Part shown: one piece after another, positions 13,025 to 20,107 of the stretch
How the letters are laid out: every line of letters begins with the position of its first letter
How positions within the stretch are numbered: the stretch's first letter is position 1
Origin: Lachnoclostridium sp. UBA903
GTDB taxonomy: Bacteria; Bacillota; Clostridia; Lachnospirales; Lachnospiraceae
Length of the DNA stretch: 20,201 bases
Direction of reading: 5' to 3'
NCBI GenBank assembly: GCA_002294045.1
Contig: DBEP01000082.1
Span: 1 to 20,201 of the forward strand
Position numbers and translations under genes: made by a program
Notes under the pieces: model-generated
Told to the model about the DNA's origin: nothing
Database searches by the model: none
What the model saw: the letters and a program-made list of their open reading frames with translations, nothing else

Positions 13025-14890
13025 ATGGATAAACACAGGTTGTTAGCAGAAAATATTCTTAATGCCTGCGGGGGAGTAAAAAATATTGGTGTGGCAAATC
13101 ACTGTGCCACCCGCCTGCGCCTGACTTTAAATGACAAGTCTAAGGCCGACCAGGAAAAAATTAAAAAAATTCCAGGCGTAATGGGGTTGGTTACCCGGGG
13201 GGATGAATATCAGATTGTTATTGGTGTGGATGTAGGTAATGTGTACAATGAATTTATTAAGCTGGGTAAATTTGAAAAAGGCGGAAAGGTAAGGGAAGAC
13301 GGAAAGAAAAATATTTTTGGCGGAATAATTGATTTTATCAGCGGTACTTTTGTACCTGTATTGCCCATTCTGGTTGCGGCAGGATTAGTGTCGGCAGTAC
13401 TAAATATCTCGGTCACCTTTTTTGGCTTATCTACGGAAACCGGTACGTATATCGTATTAAATGCCGTTAACAACGCCGGTTTTTATTTCCTTCCTATTTT
13501 TATCGGTTACAGCGCCGCCCGTAAAATCGGTATCAATCCAATGATGGGAGCCTACCTGGGAGCCATTCTGGTGCACAGTTCCATTGACGGTGCCGCCGGA
13601 CTTGATTTTCTGGGGATTCCTATTACCCAGGCCAATTATAATACTTCAGTCATTCCCATTATCTTAGGTGTGCTATTTATGGCAGTCATAGACAAAGGTG
13701 CGGACAGGGTGATACCGAAAGAAATAAAATTCTTTGCAAAACCATTGCTGGTTATATTGATTGTTACACCGGTAACTCTAATAGCCCTGGGTCCCCTGGG
13801 AGCCATTCTTGGTAACTATGTGGCAGCCGTCCTAATCTTTATAAACACAAAGCTTGGCTGGTTATCCGTCGGACTTATCGGTGCGTTGACACCGGTATTG
13901 GTTATGACCGGAATGAACCAGGCTTTGTTCCCGGTTGTATTTGCATCCATGGCGGAATATGGCTATGACGCTTTTGTTATGACGGGCATGTTAGCTGCCA
14001 ATGTAGCGGTAGGAGCAGCGGCACTTTCCGTATCGGTGAAGTCCAGGAACACAGATGTAAAGGCCCTTTCCTTTTCTTCCGGATTAACCGGCGTATTGGG
14101 AATTACGGAGCCTTCTATTTTCGGGGTGCTGCTCCGCTTTAGGAAACCTTTCTTTGGCGCAGTGATAGGCGGAGGAATCGGAGGATTATTTGCAGGTATC
14201 ATGCAGGTAAAACAATATGCCGTTGTTTCCCCGGGAATAGCTGCCCTTCCGACCTTTATACCTACGGATGGGTCCGGTAATATGACAAACTTTTATCTGG
14301 CTGCCGCAACAATTGTAATTTCCATTGCCGTATCCTTTGCGGCAACCTGGCTGCTTGGCTTTGAAGACGTAACAGACGAAAAGGAAACTTCCGGAACCTC
14401 TTTGCAGGGCGAAGCAGTAAAAGGACAAATCCAGGAAGGCACCGGAACAATAACAAGCCCGTTAAAAGGCGAAGTAAAAAAATTAAGCGATATAGAAGAT
14501 GAAGCATTCTCCGGCGGGATGCTGGGAAGCGGTGTTGCAATTCTGCCTGCGGAAGGTAAATTAGTTGCGCCGGCCGATGGGGAAATAACCGCATTCTTAC
14601 CGGCTGGTCATGCAATCGGTATGAAAGCGGATTTCGGAGCAGAAATACTAATTCACATCGGTATGGATACGGTAAAACTAAACGGAAAATATTTTACAAA
14701 AAAGGTAAAGCAGGGAGACAGAGTCACAAAAGGCCAGGTCCTTCTTGAATTTGATTTAGATGCTATAACAGCAGCCGGGTATTCGGTTCTGACTCCAGTT
14801 ATCGTGACGAACAGAGACGATTATTCGAATATTATATTTGATACGGAAAGGAACGTGGATTACAACGAAGATTTAATTCAAGTTTTATAA
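13025..14890 (+). CDS. PTS beta-glucoside transporter EIIBCA
   Basis: A 621-residue three-domain permease that imports and phosphorylates a beta-glucoside. Domain order is B-C-A: the EIIB domain (1 to about 90) has the phospho-cysteine Cys27 in NHCATRLRL; the EIIC membrane domain (about 105-455) has some ten hydrophobic segments and the GITEPSIFGV motif that forms the sugar site; a linker leads to the EIIA domain (about 490-621) with the two histidines His529 and His544 (LPAGHAIG and ILIHIGMDTVKL), 15 residues apart as in IIA-Glc; His544 is the predicted phosphorylated one. AGGAG precedes ATG 13025, 13 nt after the glucosidase gene. No BglG antiterminator or RAT/terminator pair is seen; the RpiR protein appears to replace it. 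Confidence 0.95.
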   Translation: MDKHRLLAENILNACGGVKNIGVANHCATRLRLTLNDKSKADQEKIKKIPGVMGLVTRGDEYQIVIGVDVGNVYNEFIKLGKFEKGGKVREDGKKNIFGGIIDFISGTFVPVLPILVAAGLVSAVLNISVTFFGLSTETGTYIVLNAVNNAGFYFLPIFIGYSAARKIGINPMMGAYLGAILVHSSIDGAAGLDFLGIPITQANYNTSVIPIILGVLFMAVIDKGADRVIPKEIKFFAKPLLVILIVTPVTLIALGPLGAILGNYVAAVLIFINTKLGWLSVGLIGALTPVLVMTGMNQALFPVVFASMAEYGYDAFVMTGMLAANVAVGAAALSVSVKSRNTDVKALSFSSGLTGVLGITEPSIFGVLLRFRKPFFGAVIGGGIGGLFAGIMQVKQYAVVSPGIAALPTFIPTDGSGNMTNFYLAAATIVISIAVSFAATWLLGFEDVTDEKETSGTSLQGEAVKGQIQEGTGTITSPLKGEVKKLSDIEDEAFSGGMLGSGVAILPAEGKLVAPADGEITAFLPAGHAIGMKADFGAEILIHIGMDTVKLNGKYFTKKVKQGDRVTKGQVLLEFDLDAITAAGYSVLTPVIVTNRDDYSNIIFDTERNVDYNEDLIQVL

Positions 14891-14903
14891 TACCTGCCGA
14901 GTA

Positions 14904-14991
14904 CTTTAAGCCTCCGGCTATTTAAGGTCCGGGTGCCGATGATTGCGCCTTCATTTGCCAAAAGAAGGTGTATAAATCGGCACCCGGACTT
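14904..14991. repeat. Long inverted repeat after the PTS gene
   Basis: GTCCGGGTGCCGAT (14927-14940) is exactly complementary to 14976-14989, with a nested CCTTC/GAAGG hairpin (14948-14952 with 14964-14968) in the 35-nt loop, and a smaller GCC/GGC hairpin just before (14910-14918). There is no T-run, so it is an unusual terminator if it is one. It lies between the PTS gene and the convergent TetR gene. Confidence 0.6.
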
Positions 14992-15018
14992 ATTCAGTCA
15001 GGGAACCTTTTGGGTATT

Positions 15019-15642
15019 TCAGAATGAAGTGCTGTTCTCTTTCGTTAATAAATGTATAATCATAGTTACGGCTTCCCGGACCATAACCTCATAATTAACA
15101 GATTCGCTTTTATAATATACAATCTCATGGCATAAATCTTCAATGACATTATAGGCCAGGATAATTTTTTCTTCTGCATGGGCGGGATGGATACCGTGCT
15201 GCCCTAATATTTCAACTAACTTTTTCACAAGCCGTGACCTGAACTCATAAAAATAATTACTCACATCCTTGTCCGAATGAGACATGGCCTGCATTTCTTC
15301 ATGGGCATCCTTGGTTATGTTATGGGATTGTATTGATATTTTTATTATGTTATGAAGCAATTCATATAAATCCATGGTGGAATCCAGCTTTTCCAATTCC
15401 GAAAGTACTCCTCCGGAAATTTCTTCTGCATAGAGATCCAATATGGCAAGGAAAATGCTCTTTTTATCTTTGAAATAACTGTATACGCTTCCTGTGGCAA
15501 CCCCTGCCCGTTTGGCAATTTCCACAGTGTTGGTGCTGTGATAGCCTTTTTCACAGAATATTTCATAACCGGCCTTTAAAATTCTTTCTTTTTTTTCTAT
15601 GGAACGCTGCTGTTTGGGTATCCGAATCTCAGATTTACTCAT
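15019..15642 (-). CDS. TetR/AcrR-family regulator, divergent from ABC transporter
   Basis: A 207-residue TetR-type repressor. The DNA-binding domain (about 12-60) shows RSIEKKERILKAGYEIFCEKG and TNTVEIAKRAGVATGSVYSYFKDKKSIFLAI, where GSVYSYFKDKKSI is the recognition helix plus hinge. The C-terminal part (about 75-207) is helical and would be the ligand and dimer domain. GGAGATG lies about 8 nt before ATG 15642, and the gene has its own consensus promoter (15694-15666). It faces away from a MacB-like ABC transporter whose promoter carries two palindromes of the ATGAAAT-NN-ATTTCAT type, a good candidate target. No copy of this site lies at its own promoter, so autoregulation is less likely. Confidence 0.92.
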   Translation of the reverse strand: MSKSEIRIPKQQRSIEKKERILKAGYEIFCEKGYHSTNTVEIAKRAGVATGSVYSYFKDKKSIFLAILDLYAEEISGGVLSELEKLDSTMDLYELLHNIIKISIQSHNITKDAHEEMQAMSHSDKDVSNYFYEFRSRLVKKLVEILGQHGIHPAHAEEKIILAYNVIEDLCHEIVYYKSESVNYEVMVREAVTMIIHLLTKENSTSF

Positions 15643-15665
15643 AAAATCATCTCCTAATACCTGCT

Positions 15666-15694
15666 ATTATAATTGATAAAAAAAATATCGTCAA
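15666..15694 (-). promoter_or_regulatory. Promoter of the second tetR gene
   Basis: On the minus strand TTGACG (15694-15689), 17 bp, TATAAT (15671-15666), 24 nt before the start codon. Confidence 0.75.
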
Positions 15695-15820
15695 GAAACA
15701 GAAACAGACAGCCGCATTCGGAAATAGCCTTCCTCCTGGAAGTACATCCTTTCACGGGTTTATCCTGAGAAATAGAAGGAAGTTCAAATAATTTTCTCTC
15801 TGCACCGTTCTGAACACCCT

Positions 15821-15840
15821 AAGCATTTTTCAAACATACT
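15821..15840 (+). repeat. Intergenic repeat, partial copy C
   Basis: AAGCATTTTTCAAACATACT is identical to 19157-19176 and its first 16 bp to 171-186. The upstream part of the longer repeat (CCGGTCCGGCAC) is not present here; instead GCACCGTTCTGAACACCCT resembles GCACCTTTTGGGACACCCT at 9383-9400. The copy is cut at its right side by a 121-bp foldback element. Confidence 0.6.
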
Positions 15841-15961
15841 CTAGTAGTCCATAAAGTTTGTAATCGTCAGAATAAAGTGAGATTCTATATAATTCAAAAA
15901 GCTGGACTCTTATTAATCACTTTATCCGGTTATCGTAAAAACAAACTTTTTGGATTACTAG
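15841..15961. mobile_element. 121-bp MITE-like foldback element
   Basis: The ends are inverted repeats: 21 bp at the left (CTAGTAGTCCATAAAGTTTG, 15841-15860, plus T) match the complement of the right end (15941-15961) at 19 of 21 positions. A second inner pair ATAAAGTGA/TCACTTTAT (15872-15880 with 15917-15925) extends the foldback. The tetranucleotide TACT flanks the element on both sides (15837-15840 and 15962-15965), as expected for a target duplication, although CTAG at both tips could be the duplication instead. There is no coding frame. It is therefore a non-autonomous, miniature element; the parent transposon family is not identified. Confidence 0.65.
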
Positions 15962-15985
15962 TACTCTTCCTTAAGCTGTGATAAT

Positions 15986-16073
15986 ATGAAATAAATTTCA
16001 TGTTTTTGTTGACAAATAAAATGTAAATGAATATAATAAAAATCAAAACATGAAATATATTTCATGTTTTGAT
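15986..16073 (+). promoter_or_regulatory. ABC transporter promoter between two operators
   Basis: A perfect consensus promoter TTGACA (16009-16014), 17 bp, TATAAT (16032-16037) is bracketed by two related palindromes: ATGAAAT-AA-ATTTCAT (15986-16001) upstream of the -35 box, and a 32-bp perfect palindrome (16042-16073) with core ACATGAAATA/TATTTCATGT just after the -10 box. Both share ATGAAATANATTTCAT. The layout fits strong repression, possibly by looping or cooperative binding, by the divergent TetR protein. Confidence 0.85.
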
Positions 16074-16101
16074 AAAATTTATCAACAAGGGGGAAATTCC
16101 T

Positions 16102-16800
16102 ATGTTTCTGGAAATGAAGTCCGTTATAAAAAGCTATGGAGAGAATGGTAATGTAACCACAGTTTTAAATCAGGTATCCGCCTCTTTGGATAAAGGCAAA
16201 ATGTGTGCCATATTGGGCCCGTCCGGTTCCGGTAAATCCACCCTTTTAAACATAATAGGAGGGCTGGACCGGGCTGATTCCGGTCAAGTAAACGTAAACG
16301 GCCATGAGATAAGTGCAATGAAGGATAAAGAACTGTCTTATTACAGAAGGGATAATCTGGGTTTTATTTTTCAGTTTTATAATCTGGTTCCCAACCTGAC
16401 GGTAAGGGAGAATATTGAGGTATGTGAATATCTGTCGGAGAAACCTCTTCAGCTCAACGATTTGCTTCATACTTTAGGATTATGGGAGCATCAGGATAAA
16501 TTCCCCAGGCAGCTTTCCGGCGGACAGCAGCAAAGGACGGCAATTGCCAGGGCCTTGGTAAAGAATCCGGTGCTGCTTCTTTGTGACGAACCTACGGGGG
16601 CACTGGATTATAAAACTTCAAAAGAAATCCTGATTTTACTGGAAGAAATTAATAAGCAGTATGGAACCACTATGCTAATAGTCACACATAATAGTGCGGT
16701 TCAGGATATGGTACATAGGGTAATTAAAATAAAGGACGGACAGATAACAAAAGACATGGAAAATGAAACACGCCTGGCTGCGTCGGATATAAGCTGGTAG
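16102..16800 (+). CDS. ABC transporter ATP-binding protein, MacB/LolD type
   Basis: A 232-residue ATPase of the type that pairs with FtsX-like permeases. Walker A is GPSGSGKST (39-47), the Q-loop glutamine is 91 (IFQFYNLVPNLTVREN), the signature LSGGQQQRTAIARAL begins at 138, Walker B VLLLCDEPTGALD spans about 157-169, and the H-loop His is 196 (VTHN). ATG 16102 is chosen because AAGGGGGAA stands about 8 nt before it; a TTG in frame at 16069 lies inside the operator and has no ribosome site. The FtsX permease follows after 26 nt. MacB-type systems use ATP for mechanotransmission or for export and sensing of peptides and antibiotics rather than simple substrate transport; the actual role here is unknown. 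Confidence 0.94.
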   Translation: MFLEMKSVIKSYGENGNVTTVLNQVSASLDKGKMCAILGPSGSGKSTLLNIIGGLDRADSGQVNVNGHEISAMKDKELSYYRRDNLGFIFQFYNLVPNLTVRENIEVCEYLSEKPLQLNDLLHTLGLWEHQDKFPRQLSGGQQQRTAIARALVKNPVLLLCDEPTGALDYKTSKEILILLEEINKQYGTTMLIVTHNSAVQDMVHRVIKIKDGQITKDMENETRLAASDISW

Positions 16801-16826
16801 CTAAAAGTATAGGACGGGAGAGAAAT

Positions 16827-19073
16827 ATGGTACTGAATAAAAGAATTTTAAGGGAATTTAAAAACAACTGGCTCCGTTATACCGGTTTATTTTTCCTGGT
16901 AGCCTTAAGTGTATCCGTTATAATCGGATTTGCAGGTTCAACGGACAGTATAATGAATACGGTGGAAAAAGCAGCTGCTGAAAATCGTTTGGAGGACGGG
17001 AATTTTCAGGTAATGTCACAATTAGATGCAGAAACCATGAAAAAAATAGAAAATAAGGGTTTTGTATTGGCTGAAGATTTCCATATTGATGCAGAACTGG
17101 AAGAAGGCCGTATTCTTCGTTTATTTCCGGAAAGGACAAAGCTGAATCTTCTTACCCTGGTTAAGGGAAATGACCTGGAAAATGACGGTGATATAATCAT
17201 AGACAGCCATTTTGGGGAAAGCAGCCGTTATGACATAGGCAGCACACTGCATCCGGGCGGCAAATCGTTTACGGTAAAAGGTTATGGCATTACGCCGGAA
17301 TATACCCTTGTTATAAAAGATAATTCTGACTTATTAGCCGATCCGGAGAATTTTGGAATCGGTTTTGTCACAAAAGAGGCTTTTTTGCGGCTCGGGCAGG
17401 AGAATATTGTATATGGATACAGTTTTCGATATAAGGACAGAGAACTAAAGAACAGGGAAAAAGATAAAAAGACGGAAGAACTAAAAAGTATATTGAAAGA
17501 GCATAATATAGTGACCTCATTCTATAAAACGGAAGATAACCAAAGAACTACCAGCTATGCCGATGATGTGGCCATAAATAAATCCATCGCCTTAATACTT
17601 GGTACCATTTTGCTGTTCCTCCTGGCTTTTATTATCTCCTTAAGCATACTGCATATCATAGACAACGAAAGCCCGGTAATCGGGGCCCTTTATGCGTTGG
17701 GTTATGTAAAAAAAGAAATTGCGTGCCATTTTATGCTGCTGCCGGTTATACTGGTAACTTTTGCGTCTTTGGTGGGAACTGGGGCAGGCTTTGCCGTTTT
17801 CACCCAATTTGTTGCGGATTCCTCCTATCAATATTACAGCTACCCCAACCTGCATATTATTTATCCCGTATATTTAATACTGTTCGGCATTGCGGCACCC
17901 ATTGCAATAACGGCAGCCGTTAATTTTTTCGTATTATCCGGAAGGCTTCGCTGTACACCTTTGAAACTGCTTCGGAAGGATACTAAAAAAGACAGGATAA
18001 AAGCACTGAAACTGAAACATTTTAAATTTATAACAAAGTTCCGGATTCGGGTATTTTTAAGGGGCCTGGGAAATAACCTGACTTTATTTACAGGACTGAT
18101 TTTTTCCACCTTTCTTCTCCTTATGGGATTTGGGGTCCGTGATTCCATTCATAATTATGTCAAAGATGTGACCGAACACGCCCCCAGCCGGTATATTTAC
18201 ATATTAAAACAGCCGGTAGAGCTTGATAAAAGTCAGGATGGAGAAAAGGCAGTTACGGTTAATTTAACAACTCATTATGACAAATTGAAGCAAAATATAA
18301 AAATCACACTTCAAGGTATTCAACCTGACTCCCGTTACCTGGATTTTGGTATAAAAAAAGGTGACGACGGATTGTATATCTCCCGTGCGGTCGGTAAAAA
18401 ATTCGGAGTAAGCGTCGGAGATATTCTGAAACTGGAAGACTCCCAAAACGATACCGTATACAATTTAAAGATTGCCGGAATGCGGGAGTATACCAGCGGA
18501 CTATATGTGTTTATGGATTACGGCGCGTTAAATGAAATGCTTGGCAATGAAGAAGATTATTATAATACCTATTTCAGCAATGAAAACCTGAATATAAAAG
18601 AGGATTATATTTATTCCCGCATTACTTCTGAAGATATGGGTAAAGTAGCGGAAAATATGTCCGATATGATGAAATCCATGATATCCATGCTGGTAGCTCT
18701 TTCTGTTATTCTTTATATCATCATTATGTATCTGCTGTTGAAAATGATAATAGATAAAAATGCTTCTAATATATCCTTAATTAAAATCTTTGGTTACAAC
18801 AATGGTGAAATCAACAAGCTGTATCTGGGCAGTACTTTTTATACGGTGCTTTTATCCGTCCTTGCGGCAATACCTCTGGATTACCGGTTACTGACCCTGA
18901 TTTGGCCGGAATGCATTACCAATATACAAGGTTTTATCTTTATAAAAATCAACCTCTTTACCTACTTTATAATTCTTCTGATTGCCATGGCATCCTATCT
19001 GGTTACACATCAGCTTTTAAAGCTGAGGCTAAAGAAGATTTCATTTGCGGATATATTAAAAAACAGGGAATAA
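16827..19073 (+). CDS. FtsX-like ABC permease
   Basis: A 748-residue membrane protein, the partner of the preceding ATPase. Hydrophobic segments appear at about 17-38, 254-278, 302-326, 346-370, 416-437, 620-645, 668-685 and 712-732. The first is followed by a large extracellular domain (about 40-250) and the fifth by a second one (about 440-610), so the protein is an internal duplication of the FtsX module. The motif IGALYALGYVKKEI (about 285-298) and its repeat ISLIKIFGYNNGEINKLY (about 655-672) are the cytoplasmic coupling regions contacting the ATPase. GACGGGAGA stands before ATG 16827. Such large permeases in Firmicutes occur with bacitracin-type detoxification or with unknown export functions; no two-component pair is nearby, and control appears to be by TetR. 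Confidence 0.93.
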   Translation: MVLNKRILREFKNNWLRYTGLFFLVALSVSVIIGFAGSTDSIMNTVEKAAAENRLEDGNFQVMSQLDAETMKKIENKGFVLAEDFHIDAELEEGRILRLFPERTKLNLLTLVKGNDLENDGDIIIDSHFGESSRYDIGSTLHPGGKSFTVKGYGITPEYTLVIKDNSDLLADPENFGIGFVTKEAFLRLGQENIVYGYSFRYKDRELKNREKDKKTEELKSILKEHNIVTSFYKTEDNQRTTSYADDVAINKSIALILGTILLFLLAFIISLSILHIIDNESPVIGALYALGYVKKEIACHFMLLPVILVTFASLVGTGAGFAVFTQFVADSSYQYYSYPNLHIIYPVYLILFGIAAPIAITAAVNFFVLSGRLRCTPLKLLRKDTKKDRIKALKLKHFKFITKFRIRVFLRGLGNNLTLFTGLIFSTFLLLMGFGVRDSIHNYVKDVTEHAPSRYIYILKQPVELDKSQDGEKAVTVNLTTHYDKLKQNIKITLQGIQPDSRYLDFGIKKGDDGLYISRAVGKKFGVSVGDILKLEDSQNDTVYNLKIAGMREYTSGLYVFMDYGALNEMLGNEEDYYNTYFSNENLNIKEDYIYSRITSEDMGKVAENMSDMMKSMISMLVALSVILYIIIMYLLLKMIIDKNASNISLIKIFGYNNGEINKLYLGSTFYTVLLSVLAAIPLDYRLLTLIWPECITNIQGFIFIKINLFTYFIILLIAMASYLVTHQLLKLRLKKISFADILKNRE

Positions 19074-19081
19074 TTACACCC

Positions 19082-19176
19082 CACTGGTGCTCAGCGCCGC
19101 TATGTACCCGAAATCGTTCCTTGACTTCCGCAAAGCGGACCAATCCGGTCCGGCACAAGCATTTTTCAAACATACT
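19082..19176 (+). repeat. Intergenic repeat, copy B
   Basis: The 28-bp block 19145-19172 is identical to 159-186. It is preceded by the hairpin CCGC-AAA-GCGG (19128-19138), in the same relative place as CCAC-AAA-GTGG in copy A. Further left, CACTGGTGC and GCCGCTA (19082-19102) recur in inverted form at 10603-10621. The copy follows the FtsX permease stop by a few bases. Confidence 0.65.
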
Positions 19177-19189
19177 TAAGAATATTATA

Positions 19190-19225
19190 ACCGCTCCTTT
19201 ACGCAAATTGGGGCGGTATTTTATT
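19190..19225 (+). terminator. Probable terminator of the ABC operon
   Basis: ACCGCTCC/GGGGCGGT (19190-19197 with 19210-19217, one G-T pair) is followed by ATTTTATT. It is the first terminator-like structure after the FtsX gene. Confidence 0.6.
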
Positions 19226-19248
19226 GTTTATTGGCGGATTGGAATTAT

Positions 19249-19430
19249 GTTGCCGATGCAACCCGCCGCAGGCGGAGAATCCCGCAATCGGGACTCTTTC
19301 TTGTTCAATAGAAAATCACGTCCTATTGAATAAAAACGCTCCGCGGGATGCGCACGACGCGCCAGAGGTAGTTTGTCACTGAAGTGACAGCGCGTCAGCG
19401 CCAGAGTCTGGCAAGCCAGACTCTTTTTTT
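19249..19430 (+). ncRNA. Hairpin-dense segment ending in a terminator, possible structured RNA
   Basis: Successive perfect hairpins: GTTGC/GCAAC (19249-19262), CCGCC/GGCGG (19263-19275), TCCCG/CGGGA (19280-19293), TTCAATAG/CTATTGAA (19304-19330), GACGCGC/GCGCGTC (19356-19362 with 19390-19396) enclosing TGTCACT/AGTGACA (19374-19389), and finally AGAGTCTGGC/GCCAGACTCT (19403-19424). GCGCCAGAG occurs twice (19359-19367, 19398-19406). No open frame of interest covers it. It could be a noncoding RNA, a leader of the next gene, or a complex dispersed repeat; no known RNA family was recognised and no clear promoter was seen just before it. Confidence 0.45.
19403..19430 (+). terminator. Strong rho-independent terminator
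   Basis: A perfect 10-bp stem AGAGTCTGGC/GCCAGACTCT with a 2-nt loop is followed directly by a run of T to 19430. It closes the hairpin-dense segment and insulates the LytTR gene from upstream transcription. Confidence 0.9.
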
Positions 19431-19475
19431 GTATGCAGCTTACCGCATGAATTATGGCAGGAAACCGAAATCTGC

Positions 19476-19503
19476 TTGAAATATTATGACGATATTGTAA
19501 GAT
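19476..19503 (+). promoter_or_regulatory. Possible promoter of the LytTR operon
   Basis: TTGAAA (19476-19481), 16 bp, TAAGAT (19498-19503). It is a weak match, about 84 nt before the proposed start codon. Confidence 0.3.
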
Positions 19504-19586
19504 AGAATTAAAAGGGGTTTTTTTGGAACCTATTCTTGAACCGAAGCTGCAATGCCTGCATCTTATGTATGGGAGGGAGAAGACAG

Positions 19587-20024
19587 TTGAAGATAAATAT
19601 TGAAACATCCAAGGATATAAATGAAGTGGAAATCACCATTAAATGCCGGGATATGAATGAGGAAACAGAAAGGTTAATGTCCGTCATTCAGCTTTACGGC
19701 CACACCATTGCCGGTAAATCCGACGGAAAAACCTATTTTATTAATTTGGAAGATATCCTTTATTTTGATACGGTTGATGAAAAAGTGTTTATTTATACCA
19801 GGGACAGAGTCTATGAAACCCGTCTGCGGCTATATGAAATAGAAGAGAAATTTGAGGATACCAGTGTCATTCGTGTCAGCAAATCAGCCATATTAAACCT
19901 TATGAAAGTGGAACAGGTAACGCCTATGTTAAACGGCAGAATCAAAGCAAGGCTGCAAAACGGGGAATCCATTATGATATCAAGGCAGTATATCCGCAAT
20001 TTCAAACGAAAATTGGGAATTTAG
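19587..20024 (+). CDS. LytTR-family DNA-binding regulator
   Basis: A 145-residue regulator with a short N-terminal extension (KINIETSKDINEVEITIKC) and a C-terminal LytTR domain (about 48-145), the ten-stranded beta fold that binds DNA. Domain landmarks are INLEDILYFDTVDEKVFIYT, RVYETRLRLYEIEEKF, VIRVSKSAILNL and the closing SRQYIRNFKRKLG. No receiver domain is present, so this is the stand-alone type that pairs with a DUF3021 membrane protein encoded next. The start is taken as TTG 19587, 6 nt after GGGAGGGAGA, because the protein then begins (M)KINIE, as do relatives; ATG 19569 lies within the ribosome site region and is less likely. In related pairs the membrane partner is thought to inhibit the regulator. 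Confidence 0.9.
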   Translation: MKINIETSKDINEVEITIKCRDMNEETERLMSVIQLYGHTIAGKSDGKTYFINLEDILYFDTVDEKVFIYTRDRVYETRLRLYEIEEKFEDTSVIRVSKSAILNLMKVEQVTPMLNGRIKARLQNGESIMISRQYIRNFKRKLGI

Positions 20025-20107
20025 CAGAGCGGGTTAATGTATACGAAAGCATTCTTTCAGATAAATGAACTTTTTAGCCTGTCTAGGCAGGCAGATGGGA
20101 GCCGTAT

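Noticed and set aside
18902..19333. Plus-strand frame of 143 codons overlapping the end of the FtsX gene and the repeats
   Set aside because: It uses another frame of the permease gene and runs through hairpins and repeat copy B; no ribosome site or family pattern.
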